NCBI GenBank assembly: GCA_002507545.1
Contig: DAVR01000009.1
Coordinates: 1 to 59,257 of the forward strand
Length of the DNA stretch: 59,257 nucleotides
Direction: 5' to 3'
Origin: Archaeoglobus sp. UBA230
GTDB lineage: Archaea > Halobacteriota > Archaeoglobi > Archaeoglobales > Archaeoglobaceae
Positions 32,036-42,358 of the stretch are shown piece by piece (the stretch's first letter is position 1; each line of letters begins with the position of its first letter). A program made the position numbers and the translations under genes. The notes under the pieces were generated by a model, which searched no databases, was not told where the DNA came from, and worked only from the letters and a program-made list of their open reading frames with translations.

Positions 32036-33265
32036 TCATAATTCTTGCTTTTTACCCCATTTCTTCTCCCAATACTCCTTGATAACTTCAAGTGCCACCA
32101 GCTTCTCACCACTCAAAAATCTTATACAGGCCCCTCCAGCTGTAGAAATGTGGTCAAATCTCTCTGTCAGGCCAAACAATCTTGCTGCTGAGGCAATATG
32201 CCCACCTCCCACAACAGAGTATCCGGCTTTTGTTGCAGCCTTTAGAACCTCATAGGTTCCAAGCGAGAATCTGTCATCCTCAAAAACTCCAGCCGGGCCG
32301 TTTATCACTACATAGTCAAATTCAGGTATGAGGCTTGAAAACTGATTGACACTCTCAAGTCCGATGTCCATAATTCTGAATTTGCCATCAAAGTTGTTTA
32401 TCGGAATGTCCGCCCTAACACCATCTCTCTCTACCCCGAAATCTACTGGCAGAACTATTCTATCTGAGTACCTTTCAAGCAAAGCTTTCATCTCCTCATC
32501 GCTCACGTCCTCCTTATTGTCTTCCACGATGTTTTTGTTGACCTCTCCGATATCCACACCCTTCAGCATAAGGAAGTAATTGGCTACGACGCCAGTCAGA
32601 ATTGCTTTGTCCGCTATGTTGTTTTCAAGAACATTTTTCAAAACCTTCACTGAATCCTTGATTTTTGCACCGCCCAGAATGAACAGTTTCCTACCTTCAC
32701 CCTTCAGAGTCTTGCTCAGAGCAGAAACTTCTTTTTCCACGAGTCTTCCAACAACCGATGGTATGACTGGAACGAAACCGACTAAGGAGGCATGACTTCT
32801 GTGGGATGCGGAGAATGCATCATTAACAAAGAAATCAAAAAGACCCTTCAACTTTCGAACCATGTGTGACTCGGCATGTTCTTCAGCCCCTCTGCTAAGC
32901 TGCTCTTCCGAGTAGAACCTGACGTTTTCAAGCAGAAGTATTTCCCCACTCTCCATTTCCTTGACCCTCTGGACTACATTCTTGCTGAATATCTCGTCAA
33001 TGTACTCAACCCTTCTTCCGAGAAGTCTTGAGAGGGTTGATGCATGACTCTCAAGTGTTGTAAAGTCCTTTCTACCCGGCCTGCTCTGGTGGGCAAGCAG
33101 AACGAGTTTTGTGTCGGAAAGTTCCTCGATGGTGGGCAGATGACTCTCAAACCTCGTCGTATCGAGAATTGTGGAGTTCACAATGGGTGCATTCACATCC
33201 ACCCTCAGAAGAACGAACTTATCGTAAAAGCTGATGTCGTCAAGCGTTGGCAGTCCATCAATCAT
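32036..33265 (-). CDS. pgk: Phosphoglycerate kinase
   Basis: A 409-residue enzyme interconverting 1,3-bisphosphoglycerate and 3-phosphoglycerate with ADP/ATP. N-terminal substrate loops are FVLLRVDVNAPI and HQSRPGR; the nucleotide side is FILGGAKIKDS and the C-terminal GGGHIASAA and STAGGA loops. Normal archaeal length. I start at ATG 33265 (MIDGLPTLDD): a frame open to 33352 exists but the extra residues are not family-like, and GGGGTG lies a few bases before this ATG. It reads divergently from argJ; the 100-nt space holds both promoters. Confidence 0.96.
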   Translation of the reverse strand: MIDGLPTLDDISFYDKFVLLRVDVNAPIVNSTILDTTRFESHLPTIEELSDTKLVLLAHQSRPGRKDFTTLESHASTLSRLLGRRVEYIDEIFSKNVVQRVKEMESGEILLLENVRFYSEEQLSRGAEEHAESHMVRKLKGLFDFFVNDAFSASHRSHASLVGFVPVIPSVVGRLVEKEVSALSKTLKGEGRKLFILGGAKIKDSVKVLKNVLENNIADKAILTGVVANYFLMLKGVDIGEVNKNIVEDNKEDVSDEEMKALLERYSDRIVLPVDFGVERDGVRADIPINNFDGKFRIMDIGLESVNQFSSLIPEFDYVVINGPAGVFEDDRFSLGTYEVLKAATKAGYSVVGGGHIASAARLFGLTERFDHISTAGGACIRFLSGEKLVALEVIKEYWEKKWGKKQEL

Positions 33266-33365
33266 TAAACACCCCTCATGCTCTGACTTTAAAATTTTTA
33301 CTTGTTTAAGCTGAGTAAGGAATTCAAACTGAAGTAATTTATTCACATGCATTCAGAATGAAGAC

Positions 33366-34505
33366 ATGGAAATAACAGATATTGCAGGTGTTTGCTGTAA
33401 TGGAATAAAAGAAGAAAAATTAGGGCTTGGAATGGTGAAGTGCAGCGGTTCTGTTGCTGGGGTATTCACGCAGAACAAAATAAAGGCTGCACCGGTCATC
33501 GTTTGCAGAGAGAACATATCAGATGGTTACATAAGGGGCATAATTGTGAACAGTGGCAACGCAAATGCTTATACAGGAGATCAGGGGGTTAGAGATGCGG
33601 AAGAGATGTGTAGAATGGCTGCAAAGCTCTTTGGTTGCGATGCCAAGGACATCGCTGTTGCATCAACGGGAGTAATAGGAAGAAGGCTGGACATGGAATG
33701 GATTAGGGCGAAAGCTCCAGAGGTATTCGCTGGCTTGGGAAATACTACCATTCATGCGGATAAATTCGCGAAATCTATAGTCACTACCGATAGATTCGTC
33801 AAAAAAGCTTCTTCGGAGAAGGTAGGGATTGCAGCGGTGGCGAAAGGGGCGGGGATGATTGCACCAAACATGGCGACGATGCTGTGCTTCATTTTCACCT
33901 CGGCAAAGTTCGACAGTGGTGACCTCTATGAGATGCTGAAAAATGCCGTTGATGCATCTTTTAATAGATTGACAGTTGATGGAGATACATCTACCAATGA
34001 TACAGTTCTTCTTGTGTCTACTGGCAGGGAGAGGGTTGACGCGGGACTTTTCGAGGATGAGCTTGAGAGAGTCTGTTACAGCCTTGCAAAGCAGATGGCT
34101 ATGGATGGCGAGGGAGCTACAAGGGTTTTCGAGGTTTTCGTTGAGGGCGCTGCAAGCGATGAGGATGCTTACAGAATTGCAAGGACTGTTGCAGATTCTC
34201 TGCTTGTTAAAACAGCAATTTTTGGACGCGACCCAAACTGGGGGAGAATTGTCGCTGCGGTTGGATACAGCGAGGCTGATGTTGACGAGAGGATAACCCT
34301 CTCCTTTGAGAACGAAGTTAGCAGAGTTTTACTCGTTGATCGCGGAAAGCCTGTTGGAAGCGAGGAGGATGCGAGAGAACTACTGGAGAAAAGCAAAGAA
34401 TTCACAATAAGAATCGAGCTTGAAAAAGGGAGTGGAGAGGGATTTGCAATAGGCTGTGATTTGGGTTATGATTATGTAAAGCTGAACGCCGAATACACCA
34501 CCTGA
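33366..34505 (+). CDS. argJ: Ornithine acetyltransferase / N-acetylglutamate synthase ArgJ
   Basis: A 379-residue arginine-pathway enzyme. It moves the acetyl group from N-acetylornithine to glutamate, so that the acetyl is recycled. It is made as one chain that cuts itself before the nucleophile T171 in KGAGMIAPNMATML; the segment is intact. TNDT and GRDPNWGR motifs are present. Whether it is also able to use acetyl-CoA cannot be judged from sequence. A TATA box (TAATTTATTC, about 33333-33342) gives a leaderless message. It abuts the convergent Lrp gene with no base between the stops. Confidence 0.95.
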   Translation: MEITDIAGVCCNGIKEEKLGLGMVKCSGSVAGVFTQNKIKAAPVIVCRENISDGYIRGIIVNSGNANAYTGDQGVRDAEEMCRMAAKLFGCDAKDIAVASTGVIGRRLDMEWIRAKAPEVFAGLGNTTIHADKFAKSIVTTDRFVKKASSEKVGIAAVAKGAGMIAPNMATMLCFIFTSAKFDSGDLYEMLKNAVDASFNRLTVDGDTSTNDTVLLVSTGRERVDAGLFEDELERVCYSLAKQMAMDGEGATRVFEVFVEGAASDEDAYRIARTVADSLLVKTAIFGRDPNWGRIVAAVGYSEADVDERITLSFENEVSRVLLVDRGKPVGSEEDARELLEKSKEFTIRIELEKGSGEGFAIGCDLGYDYVKLNAEYTT

Positions 34506-34955
34506 CTAAAGCTCGATGAGATGGGTTTCCTTCACAACGTTTAGCACAAGCATGGTGTATGTTTTCATCACCCTTTCCATACTTGCAATTTTTTTCACAA
34601 ATGAGTTGAGATTTTCTCTGTTCTTGAATTTTGCAACCACGAGAATATCGTATTCGCCTGTAACGTCATAAACGGCGGTCACATTTTTCTCCTTCGCTAT
34701 TTCTTTCTCTATTTCTACAAGATAACCTCCCTCAGCCGTGATACCGATGACCGCAATTATGTCGTAACCAAGGTAGGAGTAGTCAATCACAGGGATGAAC
34801 TTTTTTATCACCCCTGCTTTCTTCAGCTTGTTGATTCGGTTGTATACTGTTCCCTCGGCAACACCAACCCTCTCAGCAATTTCTTTCAAACTTTTTCTGG
34901 CATCATCCTGCAGTTCCTTCAAAATTTTGATGTCAACTTCATCAATTTTTACCAT
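34506..34955 (-). CDS. Lrp/AsnC-family transcriptional regulator
   Basis: A 149-residue regulator. Residues 4-60 are the helix-turn-helix (IAERVGVAEGTVYNRINKLKKAGVI); the rest is the RAM ligand-binding domain (VTGEYDILVVAKF). Such proteins bind amino acids and form octamers that bend DNA. The AT-rich stretch 34963-34990, with AAAAAATTTTT, covers its promoter and could be an autoregulatory site. Its place next to argJ suggests amino-acid control, but they are convergent, so this is only suggestive. Confidence 0.92.
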   Translation of the reverse strand: MVKIDEVDIKILKELQDDARKSLKEIAERVGVAEGTVYNRINKLKKAGVIKKFIPVIDYSYLGYDIIAVIGITAEGGYLVEIEKEIAKEKNVTAVYDVTGEYDILVVAKFKNRENLNSFVKKIASMERVMKTYTMLVLNVVKETHLIEL

Positions 34956-35050
34956 GGACGCGGTATATTTAAAAAATTTTTAAGTTTTTCTGTAGCTGTA
35001 AGTTTTGGACAAATCAGAAAATTAAAAAGCAGCCAAACAAAGAACCACAT

Positions 35051-35356
35051 GTGAATATGCCCGAAGCAGCTTTGACGGTCTTGTCCATTAATGTATTCTT
35101 TGGATATTGGAGAGCAAATACTGAAAAGCTCTCAATACAGTGGTTCTTGGCTATACACGTTCCTGTGCCTATTACTATAGCTATCAGGTTTTTATCAAAT
35201 TTGGGCTGGAGTCTGATAACGTTTCCAGTTTTGATTGCAGCATTTTTCTCCGGTCAGTTATTGGGTGGCAAGTTCCACAGTTTCATAAAGAACCGTTATA
35301 GCGTGACATCCTGTCTGGTAATGGATGTAGTAAAAATAATAAAGGGTAAAAATTAG
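35051..35356 (+). CDS. Small conserved membrane protein, unknown function
   Basis: A 101-residue protein with three hydrophobic stretches and the segment YWRANTEKLSIQWFLAIHVPVP, which I recognise as a pattern from archaeal uncharacterised membrane proteins. The start is GTG at 35051 or ATG at 35057; an AT-rich TATA-like GAAAATTAAAAAG near 35019-35031 favours 35051 as a leaderless start. It converges with the CoA ligase gene, with three bases between the stops. No function can be assigned. Confidence 0.65.
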   Translation: MNMPEAALTVLSINVFFGYWRANTEKLSIQWFLAIHVPVPITIAIRFLSNLGWSLITFPVLIAAFFSGQLLGGKFHSFIKNRYSVTSCLVMDVVKIIKGKN

Positions 35357-35359
35357 TAA

Positions 35360-37015
35360 TTAGTTCTGTTGCCTCAACAACCTTCTGATAATTTTCCCCG
35401 TCGGCGTTCTCGGTAATGGCTTGTCTGTGAACTCAATTATCCTTGGAAGCTTGTATTTGGCGATGTGTTTTTCGAGGAAGGTTAGAATTTCCTCCTTGAG
35501 CTTTTCATCTGCCTGATAGCCTTCTTTCACCCTGATTATTGCTTTCACAACCTGCCCTCTTATTCCCTCGGGATCGGGAACACCAATCACTGCGCACTCG
35601 GCAACGGCAGGATGAGTGTTCAACGGCTGTTCTATCTCATCTGGCCCGATTCTGTAGCCGCTGGATTTGATGAGGTCATCATCTCTCGAAACGAAGTATA
35701 TGTAGCCGTTTTCGTCCTTTCTGACGAAGTCGCCAAGAACGTTCCAGCCATCTCTCACACTCTTCGACTGCTTTTCTTGCAGGTTTCTGGACGGATGATT
35801 CCAGTATCTGATTCCAGTTGGGCCCTTGATGTATAAACTTCCTACCTCATCGGCTCCACACTCCTTGCCCGTCTCCGGGTCAACCACTTTAGCAATGTAG
35901 CCCGGCACAGGGAAGCCTATGCTTCCAGCAACTGGTTTCGGAGCGCAGGCGTTGGCGATGCAGATATGCAACATTTCTGTAGCTCCCAAAGACTCGTAAA
36001 TATCCATGCCAAACACTTCCTTCCATCTCTTTGCTGTTTCAGCGCCCAGAGCTTCTCCACCACCGGTGAAAAGCCTCAGACTGCTTATGTCGTATTTCTG
36101 CATGTATTCCTCCAGCTTTGGGTCTGCGAGGATCATCCTGTAGGATGTTGGGAGTGAGGAGAACACTGTTATACCGTGATCTTCTACGTATCTGAAGAAA
36201 TTCTCGACCGTAAACCTCGGCCAGATGCTTGCCGCAGCACCGTGGAGGTAAGGTATGAGACAGCCGTTCCCGTAACCCATCGCGAAGCTAACGGGAGCAG
36301 GCCCCCCAACAACGTCCTCTGGTGTGAGTTTCCACACGTGCTTACCCACGAGATAAACAGAGGAAATTACGTTCTCAACGAAGTGCACGCAGCCTTTAGG
36401 CAGGCCAGTGGTTCCCGAGGTGTAGAGGATGAGCGCCGGAGTCCCAAGTTTCAGCGGAACTGGATCAAACTTCGCACTCTCAGCAAGAACTTCTGAAAAC
36501 GGAGTGAATCCCTCCTTTTCACCATCAAGCACGACCATAGCTCTGGCAGTCTTTATCTCGTCCTTTACTTCATTCACTGCAGGAAAAACTCTTTCGTCAC
36601 CACTCACAAACAGAGCTTTTATTTCGGCGTTGTTCGAGACGAATGAAATCTCCTTGCCAGCCCACATGGGGTTCAAAGGCACTGGAATTGCTCCGGCCTT
36701 CATTATACCGAAGTTTACTGCAATGGCCTCGGGCATATTCCTCGTCCTAAATCCAACCCTGTCGTAGGGTTGAATTCCCGTAGCAACCAAAAAATTGGCA
36801 ATCTTATTGCTCAACCTGTAGATGTCCCTGTAGGTAACCCTTCTGTCCTCAAAGTAAACTGCTACTTTTCTTCCCCTACCTTCCTTTATGTTCCTGTCCA
36901 GTAGCTCTTCTGCCAGATTCAGTTCCTTCCTTTCCCCAATATACTGCTGCACCTCGTCGGGGATTATTATCTCAGGCCAAGTTTCTTTTGGCACGATAAA
37001 CTTCTCAATATCCAC
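35360..37015 (-). CDS. AMP-forming acyl-CoA ligase (benzoate/aryl-CoA ligase-like)
   Basis: A 551-residue adenylate-forming enzyme that activates a carboxylic acid to its CoA thioester. The P-loop is YTSGTTGLPKG, the adenine motif includes YESLGATE, and the catalytic Lys is in PRTPTGKI near the C-terminus. VGGPAPVSFAMGYGNG and the overall length resemble benzoate and 2-aminobenzoate ligases, so an aromatic acid is a plausible substrate. The start is GTG at 37015, with GAGGTG five bases ahead; only four bases separate it from the upstream ligase gene. Confidence 0.87.
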   Translation of the reverse strand: MDIEKFIVPKETWPEIIIPDEVQQYIGERKELNLAEELLDRNIKEGRGRKVAVYFEDRRVTYRDIYRLSNKIANFLVATGIQPYDRVGFRTRNMPEAIAVNFGIMKAGAIPVPLNPMWAGKEISFVSNNAEIKALFVSGDERVFPAVNEVKDEIKTARAMVVLDGEKEGFTPFSEVLAESAKFDPVPLKLGTPALILYTSGTTGLPKGCVHFVENVISSVYLVGKHVWKLTPEDVVGGPAPVSFAMGYGNGCLIPYLHGAAASIWPRFTVENFFRYVEDHGITVFSSLPTSYRMILADPKLEEYMQKYDISSLRLFTGGGEALGAETAKRWKEVFGMDIYESLGATEMLHICIANACAPKPVAGSIGFPVPGYIAKVVDPETGKECGADEVGSLYIKGPTGIRYWNHPSRNLQEKQSKSVRDGWNVLGDFVRKDENGYIYFVSRDDDLIKSSGYRIGPDEIEQPLNTHPAVAECAVIGVPDPEGIRGQVVKAIIRVKEGYQADEKLKEEILTFLEKHIAKYKLPRIIEFTDKPLPRTPTGKIIRRLLRQQN

Positions 37016-37019
37016 ACTA

Positions 37020-38939
37020 TCACCTCAAAACTTCCTTTATCTTATCAAGCGACTCGGGATTCTCCAAAGCAGAGGTATCACCAAGCTCCTGTTTGGCCAC
37101 AACGGCCTTTATCAACCTCCTCATTATCTTTCCGCTCCTCGTCCTTGGCAGATCAGGAGCAAAAACTACTCTCTCGGGTTTGAAGGGCTTTCCGAATTCC
37201 TTGACGATTCTGTCAATGATCTCCTTCTCCAACTCCTCACTCGGCTCGTATCCGGGTTTCAGTGTTACGAAGACCCACACAACCTCTCCCTTCAGTTCGT
37301 GCGGAACTCCAATACACGCTGACTCCTGCACAGCGGGAATTGAGTTGACGATGGTCTCTATCTCTGCCGGACCCATTCTCTTTCCCGCAACCTTTATGAC
37401 ATCATCTGCCCTTCCAAAGAGGAACCAGAATCCATCTTCATCAACATAAGCCCAGTCTCCGTGATACCACACTCCTTTCCAGCGACTCCAGTAGGTTTTG
37501 ATATACCTCTCGGGGTCTCTCCAGAAACCTCTGGTCATGGATGGTGCAGGTTTCTTGCAGACCAAGTAACCAATCTGTTGTCTCACGGAGTTGCCAGCAT
37601 CATCAAAAACGTCTATATCCATTCCCAATCCCGGATATCCGAGTGTTGTAGGCTTAAGAGGCATTGCCGGGGAGGGGAGAAGGAAGCAACCGAATATCTC
37701 TGTTCCACCTGAGAGGTTTATAATGGGGCACCTCTCCTCACCCACTACCTTCAGCAGCCACATCCACGTATCATGGTCTATCGGCTCTCCCGTGTTGCCC
37801 GTAGCCTTTAAACTGCTTAAATCATGCTGCTTGACCGCTTCATCCCCATACCTCTTTAACAGCCTGTAAACTGTCGCAGAACCACCAACTTGAGTGATCT
37901 CAAATTCTTCGATCATCGCCCATATTCTATCTCTCTCTGGGTAATCTGGAGCACCCTCAAACAGAACGTGTGTGCCAGCAAGGTGCTGACAGCCAATGAT
38001 CTGCCACGGCCCCATCATCCAGCCTATGTCGGTGATCCACAGAAAAACATCTTCAGGCTTTAAATCCATGTTGAAGAAAATCTCCTTGCTGCTTTGCAGC
38101 AGCACTCCGGCATGGGAAAGCACCACGCCCTTTGGCTTACCCGTGGTTCCGGAAGTGTAAAGCAGCAGTGCCGGGTCGTTTGGATCCATTTCGACGGTTT
38201 CACACTTTGTGCTCTCCTTTATCTCATCCCAGTAAACGTCCCTATCTTCCCTCATCTCAATTTCTGTGTTAGCCCTGTTGACGACAACAACTTTCTCCAC
38301 CTTTGTCCTCTCCAGAGCCCTGTCCAGTTCGGGCTTCAGCGGAACTGCTTTACCCCTTCTGTAGCTTGCATCTGCTGTAACAACAACCTTTGCTTCAGAA
38401 TCTACCAGTCTCGTTGCTATCGCAGCGGAACTGTAGCCGGAGAAGATGGGCATCGCAACTGCACCGATTTTCATGGCTGCAAAAAGCGTTACAACTGTTT
38501 CGGGAAACATTGGAAGATAGAGTGCAACCACGTCGCCTTTACCCACTCCGTAAGCCTTAAGGGCGTTTGCGAGCCTGTTTACCTCCCTGTAAAGCTCGAG
38601 GTATGTATACTTTCTAACATCTCCGTCCTCTCCCTGCCAGATAAAGGCAAGTTTGTTTCTCTTTGACTTATGCCTGTCGAGGGCGTTATAAGCCACATTA
38701 ACCCTACCGCTCACGAACCAGTCTGTCCACTCCACTCCTTTGGACATGTCGTAGACTTTCTTGTATGGTTCAAACCACTCCACGTTTAGCCACTCAACTG
38801 CCTTATTCCACCACCACTCTATATCGTCTGTTGACTTCTCGACCATCTGTTTGTAGTCGGAAAATCCCTCTGCATCCATGAAGGCCTTAACGTTGGACTC
38901 TTCAACAAGCTCCTTTGGCGGATGCCATACAAAACTCAT
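37020..38939 (-). CDS. AMP-forming acetyl/propionyl-CoA synthetase-like ligase
   Basis: A 639-residue acyl-CoA synthetase with P-loop YTSGTTGKPKG and catalytic lysine segment PRTRSGKI. The N-terminal part WWWNKAVEWLNVEWFEPYKKVYD and the full length resemble acetyl-CoA synthetase, but without its exact WxxG pocket wording I leave chain length open. ATG at 38939 follows GGTGG; two GTG codons at 38948 and 38945 are less likely starts. It belongs to a four-gene operon with two class III CoA-transferases and a second ligase. Confidence 0.86.
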   Translation of the reverse strand: MSFVWHPPKELVEESNVKAFMDAEGFSDYKQMVEKSTDDIEWWWNKAVEWLNVEWFEPYKKVYDMSKGVEWTDWFVSGRVNVAYNALDRHKSKRNKLAFIWQGEDGDVRKYTYLELYREVNRLANALKAYGVGKGDVVALYLPMFPETVVTLFAAMKIGAVAMPIFSGYSSAAIATRLVDSEAKVVVTADASYRRGKAVPLKPELDRALERTKVEKVVVVNRANTEIEMREDRDVYWDEIKESTKCETVEMDPNDPALLLYTSGTTGKPKGVVLSHAGVLLQSSKEIFFNMDLKPEDVFLWITDIGWMMGPWQIIGCQHLAGTHVLFEGAPDYPERDRIWAMIEEFEITQVGGSATVYRLLKRYGDEAVKQHDLSSLKATGNTGEPIDHDTWMWLLKVVGEERCPIINLSGGTEIFGCFLLPSPAMPLKPTTLGYPGLGMDIDVFDDAGNSVRQQIGYLVCKKPAPSMTRGFWRDPERYIKTYWSRWKGVWYHGDWAYVDEDGFWFLFGRADDVIKVAGKRMGPAEIETIVNSIPAVQESACIGVPHELKGEVVWVFVTLKPGYEPSEELEKEIIDRIVKEFGKPFKPERVVFAPDLPRTRSGKIMRRLIKAVVAKQELGDTSALENPESLDKIKEVLR

Positions 38940-38962
38940 TTTCACCACCTTAAAAAATAAAA

Positions 38963-40315
38963 TTAGACAATTCCTTTCTCCCTAAGCTTCTCAAGTTTCT
39001 TGCCCGATATACCAAGATACTTGCCATAAATATACTCGTTGTCAGCTCCAATCGGTCTGCATACCCACTTAACTCTTCCCGGCGTCTTGGACATAAATCT
39101 AAGTGTCGAGTTGGGAACCAGCACCTCTCCGTAGTGTGGGTCTTTAAGCTTCACAAACATTCTCTTGACTTTGAAATGCTCGATGTCGAGAACTTCCTTT
39201 GGAGCGTTCAACCTTCCTGTAACAACGGTACCCTTTTTATCTGGCCTTCTGGAGTATTCAGTTACTATCTCCAGAAGTTCTGCTGCTGTGTAGTTCATTG
39301 TGAACTTCTCTATTTCATGCTGAATCTTCGGCTGATTCTCGGGGTTTAGCCTTTCCTTGATGGTGGGATACTGCTGTTGCAAATCGGGACGGTTCATGAT
39401 TTCACACAAAGCAGCCCAGTTTGGATCTGTAAAGCCTGACATGAAGGTGTAACCATCCTTGCATTTCACATAGGTGTAGGGGAACACGGCATAGTCGAAA
39501 TTACCAGCCCTGACCATCTTCTTCTTTGTCAGATGGAAGTACTGCATCAGGTAGTTTGAAATTGCAAGCATACCCTCAGGCGGAGCGGCATCAATCATCT
39601 GACCCTTTCCGGTTTTTCTTTTATAGAACATAGCGAGCAGTATGCCAAAGGCAGCCCAAGCTCCACCAACATACCACCCCATCCAGTTTCCGTGTTTCAG
39701 AGGCTTCTTGTACTCATCTGGCACCTCTGGGTCCAGATCAGGTTCTCCAGTCACTGACATAACTACTCCTCTTGCCTGATCGGTAAGGTCGTAGTCAGGC
39801 TGATTTGCCCTTTCCTCCGCATCCTTTCCAAACTGTCCATAGGTGTTGACTGCACAGTAAATCAGACCTGGATTTATCTCTCTGAGCTGTCTGTAGCCAA
39901 CGCCGAGTGAATCCATGTATCCGGGCTTAAATGACTCTATCAATACATCTGCCTTCTTTACCAACCTCTTAAGGATGTCTCTCCCTTCCTCACTCTCAAT
40001 GTTCAACGTAACATGGAATTTGTTTCTACCCTCTGTCAGGTATGCCAAGCCAGCATCTTTGACCATTATTCCGTAAGGAGTCATCTTCCTTGCAATATCT
40101 CCTTCAGGTGGCTCTATCCTGATAACCTCAGCCCCAAGTTCAGCCAGAATAGAAGATGCAAAAAGACCAGCAAAGTTTCCATAGCTCATATCAAGGACAG
40201 TCACATCATCCAAAGCCTCAGGCTTTCTCATGACATCATCAGGGTTTGTTTCGTTGTAGACGAATCTCGCATATTGGGGGTCTAAGGCCATTCCAACAAT
40301 CGTTTTCTCTTCCAT
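38963..40315 (-). CDS. Class III (CaiB/BaiF) CoA-transferase
   Basis: A 450-residue family III CoA-transferase, which passes CoA from one acid to another through a mixed anhydride on Asp. That Asp is probably in [10 protein letters not shown], the family's DxxxQAxxG pattern. [32 protein letters not shown] is the usual N-terminal fold (quoted in pieces: [16 protein letters not shown]). It has the usual family length. GAGGTGG lies five bases before the ATG. With the adjacent paralogue it could form a heterodimer, as in benzylsuccinate CoA-transferase BbsEF. Confidence 0.88.
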   Translation of the reverse strand: MEEKTIVGMALDPQYARFVYNETNPDDVMRKPEALDDVTVLDMSYGNFAGLFASSILAELGAEVIRIEPPEGDIARKMTPYGIMVKDAGLAYLTEGRNKFHVTLNIESEEGRDILKRLVKKADVLIESFKPGYMDSLGVGYRQLREINPGLIYCAVNTYGQFGKDAEERANQPDYDLTDQARGVVMSVTGEPDLDPEVPDEYKKPLKHGNWMGWYVGGAWAAFGILLAMFYKRKTGKGQMIDAAPPEGMLAISNYLMQYFHLTKKKMVRAGNFDYAVFPYTYVKCKDGYTFMSGFTDPNWAALCEIMNRPDLQQQYPTIKERLNPENQPKIQHEIEKFTMNYTAAELLEIVTEYSRRPDKKGTVVTGRLNAPKEVLDIEHFKVKRMFVKLKDPHYGEVLVPNSTLRFMSKTPGRVKWVCRPIGADNEYIYGKYLGISGKKLEKLREKGIV

Positions 40316-40324
40316 TTTACCACC

Positions 40325-41647
40325 TCACGGGAATTTCAATCCCTTCTTTCCATCCCAGTCTGGCGGCGGACATTGTGGAGGAACATCTGGATTCCACTTG
40401 TAGATCACGCCCTCCTCATACAATTGTTCAATTTCTTCCATACTCAGGCCGAGGTATTTGGTCAAAACGAACTCATTGTCGAAGCCTATGGGCCTTGCAC
40501 CCCACTTCAGCCTTGATGGTGTTTCCATTCTTGGGGGATAGCATGGTTCTACAAATTCTCCATAGAGCGGGTCATCGTACTCCATAATTGCTCCTCTCTC
40601 TCTTAGATGCTCACTGTAGTAGGCTTCTTCAGCATCAACAACATGTGTTGCAGCAAAACCATACTTATCAGCAAGTTCCTCAATCTCTTTAACGGTCTTG
40701 TTCTTAGCCCACGCAGCTATCTCCTTCAGAATATACCTTGCATTCTCATCCTTAAGCCTCTCTAAGGGATCAGCAAATTTCTCATACAAATCCATCCTGT
40801 CCATTGCTTTGCAAAGCCCCATGAACTCCTCTTCTGTAAAGGCAACAATCGCAATCCATCCATCCTTGCAGTCGAATAAGTCTGAAGGGCAGATTGCCAA
40901 ATCTCTGTTTCCGACCCTCTCTCTGTTCTCGCCCGTCATGTCAACGTATGTCCAGGTCCAGTCGAGAAATCTGATGACGTTCTCAACTTGGGAGTAGTCT
41001 ATGTACTGCCCTTCTCCAGTCCTTTCTCTGTAGTTGAGGGCAGCAACTATTGCGATTGCACACATCAAAGCGGTAGTCCAGTCTGCTATCCAAACACCTG
41101 ACTTGAGAGGACCCCTGCCCTCGAAGCCAGTGATATAAGCCAACCCACCCTCACTTTGGGCTATCGCGTCGTAGGACGTTCTTCCTGTATATGGACCCCA
41201 TGTGCCAAATCCGGAAACGTGCAGCTGTATTATTCTTGGATTTATCTCTCTCAGCCTGTCATAACTCACCCCCCACTTCGACAGTCTGCCGGGAGTGAGG
41301 TTATCAACCACAACATCACTCCTTTTTACGAATTCATAGAAAAGCTCTCTTGCCTTTGGATGCCCGAGGTGCATTCCAACCCAGTACTTGTTGTGGTTTT
41401 GCTCCAACAATCCGGGAGACAGATTTTTCCAGAAAAATGCGTATGGTGTTACGTATCTCATCTGGTCTCCTCTCTTTGCCTCAAATTTAATGACTTCAGC
41501 ACCAAATTCTGCGAGATAGTCCACAGCAGAAGGTCCAAGTACCACTGAGCAGACCTCCAGAATTCTCACTCCTTTCAGAGGTTCGGGCCTGTCGAAGATT
41601 TCCTCAGCGCCGAGCAAATTTTTAACAAACTCCATATACTCGTTCAA
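40325..41647 (-). CDS. Class III (CaiB/BaiF) CoA-transferase, paralogue
   Basis: A 440-residue family III CoA-transferase, first gene of the operon. The catalytic Asp is in [12 protein letters not shown], and [17 protein letters not shown] is the conserved N-terminal fold. I start at a TTG at 41647 ([11 protein letters not shown]): a perfect AGGAGG at 41655-41660 ends seven bases before it. The ATG at 41635 is 19 bases from the site, and a frame open to 41689 has no such support. Nine bases separate it from the second transferase. Confidence 0.87.
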   Translation of the reverse strand: MNEYMEFVKNLLGAEEIFDRPEPLKGVRILEVCSVVLGPSAVDYLAEFGAEVIKFEAKRGDQMRYVTPYAFFWKNLSPGLLEQNHNKYWVGMHLGHPKARELFYEFVKRSDVVVDNLTPGRLSKWGVSYDRLREINPRIIQLHVSGFGTWGPYTGRTSYDAIAQSEGGLAYITGFEGRGPLKSGVWIADWTTALMCAIAIVAALNYRERTGEGQYIDYSQVENVIRFLDWTWTYVDMTGENRERVGNRDLAICPSDLFDCKDGWIAIVAFTEEEFMGLCKAMDRMDLYEKFADPLERLKDENARYILKEIAAWAKNKTVKEIEELADKYGFAATHVVDAEEAYYSEHLRERGAIMEYDDPLYGEFVEPCYPPRMETPSRLKWGARPIGFDNEFVLTKYLGLSMEEIEQLYEEGVIYKWNPDVPPQCPPPDWDGKKGLKFP

Positions 41648-41737
41648 TACAATCCCTCCTTGCAGTATTAATAATTCAGTTAATTTCAAATGTATAAGTT
41701 TTTCGATTTAGAAATTTAAAAAGTTATAGATATAAAT

Positions 41738-42358
41738 CTAAAATATATGAGAACCAAACTGTCTATCTATTTCACCCCTCTTTATCAACTCAAACAATTT
41801 GTCAATGGTTTTGATCCCATACTTTATACTCCTCAAAAGTTGAATCTGAAATATCTGAGCAGTTATGAAAGCATCAGCAAGAGCGTTATGTCTGTAAGGA
41901 GTCTTTATCCCGTATTTTTCAGCAAGATTATCAAGTGTCATCTCACTGATCGGTCTTTCGCCGAGTATGTAGCACACCGCTCTCTCCAAATCAATAACAT
42001 CAAGGGTCTGGTTTTTCAGCTTGTATCCCTCAATCTTAAAAGCCCTTTTAAGAAAGTTGTAATCAATTTCGACTGCGTATCCGACAATGATTCTACCTTT
42101 GATCAGTCTGAAGACTTCTTCAGCAATTTCAGAAAAGTTCGGCGCATTTTCGAGCTCCTTAGGATTAAGACCGTGGATTCTAATAGTATCAATTCGAAAT
42201 TTACTTGGTCTTACAAGAGTGTAATAGCTTTCTCCGGCCATGATTCTCGTTCCTAAAATCGGAACTGCGCCAATCGCTAATATCTCGTCCTTTTTCTGGT
42301 TCAGCCCTGTGGTTTCGAGATCAATTGAGATAAAATTTGCTTCTCTTATATTCATCAT
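41738..42358 (-). CDS. DnaQ-like 3-5 exonuclease (DEDDh)
   Basis: A 206-residue exonuclease. Exo I is SIDLETTGL with the D and E metal ligands, Exo II lies around IVGYAVEIDYNFLK, and Exo III is HNALADAF with the His and Asp. It matches the epsilon-type proofreading fold. In many bacteria a gene pair of this exonuclease and a cNMP/CBS/DUF294 protein is found next to acetate permease and acetyl-CoA synthetase. The same grouping occurs here. The ATG overlaps the stop of that partner gene by four bases. Confidence 0.88.
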   Translation of the reverse strand: MMNIREANFISIDLETTGLNQKKDEILAIGAVPILGTRIMAGESYYTLVRPSKFRIDTIRIHGLNPKELENAPNFSEIAEEVFRLIKGRIIVGYAVEIDYNFLKRAFKIEGYKLKNQTLDVIDLERAVCYILGERPISEMTLDNLAEKYGIKTPYRHNALADAFITAQIFQIQLLRSIKYGIKTIDKLFELIKRGEIDRQFGSHIF

